From Candidatus Eiseniibacteriota bacterium (GTDB taxonomy: Bacteria; Arandabacterota; Arandabacteria; Arandabacterales; Arandabacteraceae): DNA of 11,600 nt. The notes beneath the pieces are model-generated. The model was given only the letters and a program-made list of their open reading frames with translations. It had not been told where the DNA came from and did no database searches. Below are positions 7,150 to 11,600 of the stretch, piece after piece; positions within the stretch are counted from its first letter, which is position 1; each line of letters begins with the position of its first letter. A program made the position numbers and the translations under genes. The stretch covers positions 1-11,600 of the forward strand of contig JAUXGG010000018.1 of NCBI GenBank assembly GCA_030622265.1. Direction: 5' to 3'.

Positions 7150-7551
7150 ATGGAAAGAAAGATCCGGGTACTCGTTGCAAAGCCTGGCCTGGATGGACAT
7201 GACAGGGGAGCCAAGGTAGTGGCCAGTGCTCTGAGAGATGCGGGTATGGAAGTGGTTTATACCGGCCTTCACCAGACACCTGAGATGATCGTCGAGGCGG
7301 CCATCCAGGAGGACGTTGATGTCGTGGGCCTGAGCATACTCTCCGGTGCGCACATGGTGCTTTTCCCCAAGATAATGAAGCTCTTGAAGGAGCAGGGAGC
7401 CGGTGACAAGCTGGTGGTCGGGGGAGGCATCATCCCTGAGGATGACATCCAGGAACTGAACAAGGCCGGAGTCACCAAGGTGTTCACACCGGGCACAACG
7501 ACCACTGAGATAGTCGAATACATAAAGACGGAGATGGCCTCGCGGGCGTAA
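7150..7551 (+). CDS. icmB: B12-binding small subunit of the acyl-CoA mutase
   Basis: This 133-residue protein is the flavodoxin-like cobalamin-binding subunit that pairs with the upstream large subunit. The base-off/His-on signature DGHDRG (15-20) supplies the lower cobalt ligand His17. The Ser-x-Leu motif follows at 62-64 (SIL), and the GGGIIPEDD loop (91-99) closes around the nucleotide tail. The start was set at the ATG at 7150, with GGAGG five bases upstream. An in-frame start at 7042 would add 36 residues lying over the end of the large-subunit gene with no family similarity. The gene begins 20 bases after the large-subunit stop, consistent with a heteromeric enzyme. Small subunits of isobutyryl-CoA mutase and C-terminal domains of methylmalonyl-CoA mutase look alike, so this protein alone does not say which substrate is used. 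Confidence 0.92.
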   Translation: MERKIRVLVAKPGLDGHDRGAKVVASALRDAGMEVVYTGLHQTPEMIVEAAIQEDVDVVGLSILSGAHMVLFPKIMKLLKEQGAGDKLVVGGGIIPEDDIQELNKAGVTKVFTPGTTTTEIVEYIKTEMASRA

Positions 7552-7619
7552 TGACCGTGCCTGTCCGGGGCCATGTCCGGATGTACGTCGATCGCCGTGG
7601 AAACTGGTTCAGGAGGTAA
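7551..7619 (+). CDS. Possible 22-codon Arg-rich microprotein or coupling ORF filling the icmB-acd gap
   Basis: The largest gap inside the operon (71 bases) is spanned by a small ORF. Its ATG overlaps the icmB stop (TAATG), and its own TAA (7617-7619) lies four bases before the next ATG. The predicted 22-residue peptide has six Arg and one Asp and ends WFRR. The last two Arg codons are the AGGAGG ribosome binding site of the next gene. Stop-start overlap could give translational coupling, but the frame may be open by chance. No family was recognised. Confidence 0.2.
   Translation: MTVPVRGHVRMYVDRRGNWFRR
7611..7617 (+). promoter_or_regulatory. Strong ribosome binding site of the acyl-CoA dehydrogenase gene
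   Basis: AGGAGGT lies five bases before the ATG at 7623. It is the strongest Shine-Dalgarno match in the operon and fixes the start of the dehydrogenase. It is also the 3' end of the possible small ORF in this gap. Confidence 0.8.
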
Positions 7620-7622
7620 CTG

Positions 7623-8756
7623 ATGCAGCTCAGCGATGAACACATAATGATCAGGAAGATGGTGAGGGAATTCGCCGAGGCGGAGGTGAAGCCGGTTGCC
7701 CAGGAGATCGACGAGACTTGTGAATTTCCCTGGGAGACGGTGAAGAAGATGGGCGAGCTCAGGCTCATGGGAATGCCTTTTCCTGAGGAGTTGGGTGGTG
7801 GTGGCGGCGATACCCTGGGCTACACCATAGGTGTCGAGGAGATCTCGAGAGTTTGTGCCTCAACGGGGATCACCATGGCGGCCCATACCTCACTCGGATG
7901 CTATCCTATCTTCGATGTCGGGACCGAGGAACAGAAGAAGAAGTACCTTCCTGATATCGCGAGCGGCAGGAAACTGGCCGCCTTCGGGCTCACCGAGCCC
8001 AATGCCGGCTCGGATGCCGGCGCCACCGAGACCACGGCGGTAAGGGATGGAGACCACTATGTCATAAACGGGACCAAGTGCTTCATAACCAATGCAAGTA
8101 CCGCTGAGACTTTCGTCGTTACCACGATGACGGACAAGGAGAAGAGAACCAGGGGAATCTCGGCCTTTATCCTCGAGAAGGGAATGCCCGGGTTCAAGCC
8201 GGGTAAGAAGGAAAACAAGCTGGGGGTACGCGGTTCTGATACTGGTGAGCTTATCTTCGAGGACTGCAGGGTGCCGGCTGAGAATTTGCTGGGGAAAGAG
8301 GGAGAGGGCTTTAAGGTGTTTCTGCGTACCCTCGACGGGGGGAGGATATCCATCGGCGCCATGGCGCTCGGTATCGCCCAGGGCGCGCTCGATGCGAGCG
8401 TCAAGTACTCCAAGGAGCGCAAGCAGTTTGGGGCGTCTATCTCCAGTTTTGGCGCTATCCAGAACATGCTTGCGGACATGGCGACCGAGGTAGAGGCTTC
8501 CAGGCTTCTCGTCTATGATGTTTCCCTGGCCAAGGACAGGGGCGAGAGGATCATCAAGGAAGCCGCCATGGCCAAGCTCTTCGCGTCCGAGACAGCGATG
8601 AAAGCCACACGCATGGCCATCCAGATACATGGCGGATATGGCTATATGAAGGAATACGACGTCGAGAGGTTCTACCGTGACGCCAAGATCACGGTGATCG
8701 GTGAAGGTACCACCGAGATTCAGAAGCTGGTTATCGCAAGGGAATTGCTCCGATAG
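7623..8756 (+). CDS. Acyl-CoA dehydrogenase, short-chain (butyryl-CoA type) likely
   Basis: This is a 377-residue FAD enzyme of the acyl-CoA dehydrogenase superfamily. It oxidises the alpha-beta bond of acyl-CoA and passes electrons to electron-transferring flavoprotein, or runs in reverse in butyrate formers. The usual three-part fold is present: N-terminal helical domain, GLTEPNAGSD (122-131) of the FAD/substrate-binding middle domain, KENKLGVRGSDT, RKQFG with the C-terminal helical domain, and IHGGYGYMKEYDVERFYRD near the end. The catalytic base is Glu361 in GEGTTEIQ, the position used by short- and medium-chain enzymes (isovaleryl-CoA dehydrogenase places it elsewhere). Placement right after the mutase subunits makes butyryl-CoA to crotonyl-CoA the likely reaction. 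Isobutyryl-CoA or 2-methylbutyryl-CoA as substrates cannot be excluded from motifs. No etfAB genes are in the window. Start fixed by a strong AGGAGGT. Confidence 0.93.
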   Translation: MQLSDEHIMIRKMVREFAEAEVKPVAQEIDETCEFPWETVKKMGELRLMGMPFPEELGGGGGDTLGYTIGVEEISRVCASTGITMAAHTSLGCYPIFDVGTEEQKKKYLPDIASGRKLAAFGLTEPNAGSDAGATETTAVRDGDHYVINGTKCFITNASTAETFVVTTMTDKEKRTRGISAFILEKGMPGFKPGKKENKLGVRGSDTGELIFEDCRVPAENLLGKEGEGFKVFLRTLDGGRISIGAMALGIAQGALDASVKYSKERKQFGASISSFGAIQNMLADMATEVEASRLLVYDVSLAKDRGERIIKEAAMAKLFASETAMKATRMAIQIHGGYGYMKEYDVERFYRDAKITVIGEGTTEIQKLVIARELLR

Positions 8757-8768
8757 AGAGGTGACCCC

Positions 8769-9785
8769 ATGACAGGTTTTGACAGGGTAAAAGCTGCTTT
8801 CAAGCGACAACGCGCCGACAGGGTTCCGTTCTATCCCATCGTGAGCGGGTTGGCGGGACAGCTGATCGGGATTGATGCAAGGACCTATTATACCGATCAC
8901 GACAGGTTTGCGGACGCGCACATAGCCTTCTCAGAGGAGATCCACCCCGACATAGTTGCGCTGGTGGGCGATCTCTTCATAGAAGTGGACGCCATGGGTG
9001 CCGAGGTTGAGTTCCCGGAGGACGATGTTCCCAGATTGCGGTCCTATCTCCTGGAAGACAAGGGAAAGCTAAGCTCGCTCGAGGTACCCGATCCGCATAA
9101 GTCCGGGAGGATGCCCGCATACCTGGGGGCCTGCCGGAAGGTGAGCAGCACCGTCAAGGAAAGCCCGGTCGGAGGCGTGATCTGCGGTCCCTGGACCCTG
9201 GCCACCGATCTCAGGGGAATCGAGAACCTGATAGTGGACACCGCGACCGATCCTGACTATGTCCATGAAGTAATGAAGCTCACGACGGAAATAGCCAAGA
9301 GGTTTGCAGTCGCCGTGAAGGAGGCCGGAGCGGGCTTGAGTGTAAGCGAGGCTCCGGCTTCGATAAGCCTGATTTCACCAAAGATTTTCAAGGAGTTCGT
9401 CTTACCGTATGAGAAGGAGGTGATCTCATATCTGAAGGAGAAGGGGGCCAGTGTTACCGTGCATGTCTGCGGTTTCATTGATCCCATCATGGAGGACCTT
9501 GCCTCGATGGGTGCGGTCGCGATCAGCATGGATGAGCCGTCATCGCTCCAGAAGATGTTCGAGGTGTCCCAGGGCAGGGTTGTCATAATAGGTAATGTAT
9601 CGACCAATGTGTTCTTGAATGGTACACGAGATGATATTGAAAACGAGGTCAGGCGGTGCCTGGCCGTTGGGAAGGAGAGGGAAGGCTATATTCTCTCGAG
9701 TGGATGTGAGCTGTCTCTGCGAGGAGATATTGAGAGAGTGAAGTGGTTCTGTGAATCTGCCTCCGCTCTCGGCAAGTATGAATAG
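8769..9785 (+). CDS. Uroporphyrinogen decarboxylase-superfamily protein, MtaA/MtbA-like
   Basis: This 338-residue protein belongs to the URO-D fold group that includes corrinoid:CoM methyltransferases MtaA/MtbA. The zinc-type pattern His-x-Cys-x(n)-Cys is visible as HVCG (His232, Cys234) and SSGCELS (Cys313), as in zinc methyltransferases and unlike true HemE decarboxylases. The N-terminal DRVKAAFKRQRADRVPF (5-21) is typical of the group. Further family segments are GDLFIEVDAMG (68-77), CGPWTLAT (139-146) and SEAPASISLISP (193-204). It follows the dehydrogenase by 12 bases, with GAGAGGTGA before the ATG, and precedes the thiolase by 21 bases, so it is in the operon. No methyltransferase corrinoid protein is beside it; the only cobamide-binding protein in view is the mutase small subunit. 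A role with corrinoid or zinc-thiolate chemistry is an inference, and its substrate is unknown. A heme-synthesis role is unlikely here. Confidence 0.85.
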   Translation: MTGFDRVKAAFKRQRADRVPFYPIVSGLAGQLIGIDARTYYTDHDRFADAHIAFSEEIHPDIVALVGDLFIEVDAMGAEVEFPEDDVPRLRSYLLEDKGKLSSLEVPDPHKSGRMPAYLGACRKVSSTVKESPVGGVICGPWTLATDLRGIENLIVDTATDPDYVHEVMKLTTEIAKRFAVAVKEAGAGLSVSEAPASISLISPKIFKEFVLPYEKEVISYLKEKGASVTVHVCGFIDPIMEDLASMGAVAISMDEPSSLQKMFEVSQGRVVIIGNVSTNVFLNGTRDDIENEVRRCLAVGKEREGYILSSGCELSLRGDIERVKWFCESASALGKYE

Positions 9786-9806
9786 AGTGAAAGGAGAACG
9801 AGGAAG

Positions 9807-10997
9807 ATGGCAGACCCCAAAGACATAGTCATAGTAAGCGGTGCTCGAACTGCTACCGGTGCTTTCCTTGGCTCACTGGCGAGTCTGCCGGCTCCCGAGC
9901 TGGGTGCGGTAGTGGTACGGGAGGCGGTGTCGAGGGCGGGTATCAAGCCCGAGGATGTTGATGAAGTTATCATGGGTAACGTGGTCGGTGCCGGCATGGG
10001 CCAGGCCCCGGCACGCCAGGCTGCGCTCAAGGCCGGGATTCCGGATACCGTGGGTTGCACCACCATCAACAAGGTGTGCGGCTCGGGACTCAAGGCCGTC
10101 ATCTTTGCCGCTCAGGCCATCAAGGCCGGGGACCATGGCTGCATAGTGGCGGGTGGCATGGAGAGCATGAGCCAGTGCCCGTATCTATTGCCCAAGGCCA
10201 GAACGGGATACCGGATGGGCAACGGCAAGCTCGTGGACTCGATGGTGCACGACGGCCTGTGGTGCGCCTTCAATGACTTCCACATGGGAAACACCGGCGA
10301 GATAATCGCAGAGAAATACAATATATCGCGTCAGGAACAGGATGAATACGCCTACAACAGTCACCGGAAAGCTGTCGCCGCCAGCAAGGACGGCAAGTTC
10401 AAAGATGAGATCGTGCCCGTGATGGTTCCCCAGCGCAAGAAGGACCCCATAAAGTTCGAGGTGGATGAGGGGCCGCGTGAGGGGACGACTGTGGAGAAGC
10501 TCGCTAAGCTCAGGCCGGCGTTCAAGAAGGATGGAACGGTGACCGCGGGAAACGCCCCCACCGTCAATGACGGCGCATCCGCCCTGGTTGTGATGTCGCG
10601 GGAGAGAGCCGAGAGGCTGGGTGCCAAGCCCATAGCCAGAGTCACAGGCTATGCCACCGGCGGGACCGATCCTAAGTGGGTCATGCTTGCGCCGGTCGAG
10701 GCGATCAAGAACCTGCTCAAGGTGACGGACTACAAGATCGAGGACTTCGAGCTGGTTGAGCTCAATGAAGCTTTCTCGGCCCAGGCAATACTGGATATCA
10801 GGGAACTGGGCCTGAACCCCGACATAGTGAATATCTACGGCAGTGGCGTGGCGCTTGGCCATGCCATAGGCTCGACGGGATCCAGGATCCTAATAACTCT
10901 GATGTATGCCCTGAAGGACCGGGGCCTTAAGACCGGTCTGGCTGCCCTCTGTCTGGGCGGCGGCAATGCCGTGGCGCTTTCTATCGAGATGGAATAG
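9807..10997 (+). CDS. Acetyl-CoA C-acetyltransferase (thiolase)
   Basis: This is a 396-residue thiolase II-type enzyme, normal family length. It cleaves acetoacetyl-CoA with CoA into two acetyl-CoA, or condenses two acetyl-CoA in the reverse direction. The nucleophile Cys91 lies in [10 protein letters not shown], the conserved NEAF motif occurs in [10 protein letters not shown], His352 lies in ALGHAIG and the second catalytic Cys382 in CLGGGNA. The usual GGAIALGHPxG box reads [11 protein letters not shown] here: Ala replaces the common Pro after the catalytic His. Key residues are intact, so activity is expected. AAGGAG and GAGGAAG precede the ATG at 9807. Position after the dehydrogenase and before a 3-hydroxyacyl-CoA dehydrogenase fits a C4 acyl-CoA pathway. 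Short-chain substrate preference is inferred from context. A broader 3-ketoacyl-CoA thiolase is possible. Confidence 0.93.
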   Translation: MADPKDIVIVSGARTATGAFLGSLASLPAPELGAVVVREAVSRAGIKPEDVDEVIMGNVVGAGMGQAPARQAALKAGIPDTVGCTTINKVCGSGLKAVIFAAQAIKAGDHGCIVAGGMESMSQCPYLLPKARTGYRMGNGKLVDSMVHDGLWCAFNDFHMGNTGEIIAEKYNISRQEQDEYAYNSHRKAVAASKDGKFKDEIVPVMVPQRKKDPIKFEVDEGPREGTTVEKLAKLRPAFKKDGTVTAGNAPTVNDGASALVVMSRERAERLGAKPIARVTGYATGGTDPKWVMLAPVEAIKNLLKVTDYKIEDFELVELNEAFSAQAILDIRELGLNPDIVNIYGSGVALGHAIGSTGSRILITLMYALKDRGLKTGLAALCLGGGNAVALSIEME

Positions 10998-11001
10998 GAG
11001 G
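10996..11001 (+). promoter_or_regulatory. Ribosome binding site of the 3-hydroxyacyl-CoA dehydrogenase gene
   Basis: AGGAGG starts inside the thiolase TAG stop and lies six bases before the ATG at 11008. It sets the start of the last gene and shows close packing of the two genes. Confidence 0.75.
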
Positions 11002-11007
11002 TAGGAA

Positions 11008-11600
11008 ATGGAGGTAAAAAAGGTTGGTGTAATCGGTGCGGGGACCATGGGTAACGGCATTGCTCATGTGTTTGCGGTGTCCGGCTATGACGTCGTGTTG
11101 ATGGATATTGAGGAGAGCTTCGTGGACAAGGCCATTGCCAGGATCACGAAGAACCTCGATCGCATGATCAAGAAGGAGAGGATCACCGAGGCCGATAAGG
11201 ACGCTACACTCAAGAGGATCACCAAGACCACGAGTGTAAAGGACCTCGCCGACTGCGACATAGTCGTTGAAGCGGCCACTGAGGATTACACCTTGAAGCA
11301 GAAGATCTTCAAGGACCTGAGCTCCATCTGTAAGGACGGAGCCGTCCTTGCTTCCAACACATCCTCGATCTCCATAACCGAGATTGCGGCCGGTACCAAG
11401 TGCCCTGAGAAGGTAGTCGGGATGCATTTCATGAACCCGGTTCCCATGATGAAGCTGGTGGAGATAGTCAAGGGTGTCCAGACCTCTGATGAGACTATAG
11501 AGGCGGTCACCGCTTTGTCCGAGAAACTCGGAAAGAACCCAGTCCTGGTAAATGACTACCCGGGCTTCGTGGCCAACCGCATTTTGATGCCCATGATAAA
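11008..11600 (+). CDS. hbd: 3-hydroxyacyl-CoA (3-hydroxybutyryl-CoA) dehydrogenase, N-terminal part, cut by window edge
   Basis: About 197 codons are visible before the right edge. The enzyme interconverts L-3-hydroxyacyl-CoA and 3-ketoacyl-CoA with NAD(H). The Rossmann motif GAGTMG is at residues 10-15, with Asp33 at the end of the second strand, which points to NAD rather than NADP. The catalytic segment SNTSS (116-120), His140 in GMHFMNPVP and Glu152 in KLVE form the expected active site, and PGFVANRIL marks the junction to the C-terminal dimerisation domain. It starts with KKVGVIGAG and no preceding crotonase domain, so it is a stand-alone enzyme of the Hbd/PaaH type rather than a FadB fusion. 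Position 10 bases after thiolase suits 3-hydroxybutyryl-CoA to acetoacetyl-CoA. A crotonase would be expected nearby downstream. Confidence 0.93.
   Translation, partial: MEVKKVGVIGAGTMGNGIAHVFAVSGYDVVLMDIEESFVDKAIARITKNLDRMIKKERITEADKDATLKRITKTTSVKDLADCDIVVEAATEDYTLKQKIFKDLSSICKDGAVLASNTSSISITEIAAGTKCPEKVVGMHFMNPVPMMKLVEIVKGVQTSDETIEAVTALSEKLGKNPVLVNDYPGFVANRILMPMI

Noticed and set aside
7890..8921. Minus-strand open frame of 343 codons opposite the acyl-CoA dehydrogenase
   Set aside because: Antisense to a gene with intact family motifs, and it crosses the dehydrogenase/MtaA-like boundary. No recognisable protein.
8769..9785. hemE (uroporphyrinogen decarboxylase of heme synthesis)
   Set aside because: Family fold agrees, but the HxC...C zinc pattern and the operon context point to the MtaA-like branch. 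No heme genes are nearby.
10185..10862. Minus-strand open frame of 225 codons opposite thiolase
   Set aside because: The thiolase on the plus strand has all catalytic residues. The antisense frame is a by-product of its codon composition.

Overview
The window is chromosomal DNA from a moderately GC-rich bacterium that uses AGG (Arg) and ATA (Ile) codons often. It has a type IV pilus retraction ATPase, a cysteine-rich exported protein and a B12-dependent acyl-CoA mutase split into two subunits. These traits fit an uncultured anaerobic or facultative Gram-negative lineage, for example near the FCB-type candidate phyla or Desulfobacterota. The sequence alone does not settle the phylum.

Left part (1-2663, minus strand): a two-gene unit. 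A PilT-family retraction ATPase comes first. Ten bases after its stop begins a multidomain protein that runs off the left edge: an MshEN-type (GspE/PilB N-terminal) domain, a receiver-like domain without the phospho-acceptor Asp, a degenerate HD-GYP domain and a second receiver-like domain. This looks like a c-di-GMP-linked pilus/twitching regulatory module.

Middle (2664-3978): a divergent intergenic region with a perfect 8-bp hairpin and a sigma70-like promoter, a Cys/Trp/Tyr-rich secreted protein of unknown function, and then a second intergenic stretch with a strong TTGACA-18-TAAACT promoter and repeated TTACCAAC motifs.

Right part (3979-11600, plus strand): a tightly spaced operon of cobalamin adenosyltransferase, MeaB/ArgK-type G-protein chaperone, acyl-CoA mutase large subunit, mutase B12-binding subunit, acyl-CoA dehydrogenase, a uroporphyrinogen-decarboxylase/MtaA-like protein, thiolase, and 3-hydroxyacyl-CoA dehydrogenase (cut by the right edge). 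An automatic annotation would probably call the mutase methylmalonyl-CoA mutase. Its two substrate-selecting residues (Phe77 and Gln195, equivalent to Tyr89 and Arg207 of the Propionibacterium enzyme) are instead those of isobutyryl-CoA mutase. The neighbours then make a coherent route: isobutyryl-CoA <-> butyryl-CoA -> crotonyl-CoA -> 3-hydroxybutyryl-CoA -> acetoacetyl-CoA -> 2 acetyl-CoA. Only a crotonase is missing in view. CobO makes adenosylcobalamin and the G-protein loads and protects the mutase. The MtaA-like protein is the unexplained member.

The most interesting points are the isobutyryl-CoA-type mutase operon with its embedded MtaA-like gene, and the MshEN/pseudo-receiver/degenerate HD-GYP protein beside pilT. 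No RNA genes, CRISPR arrays, insertion sequences or B12 riboswitch were seen.
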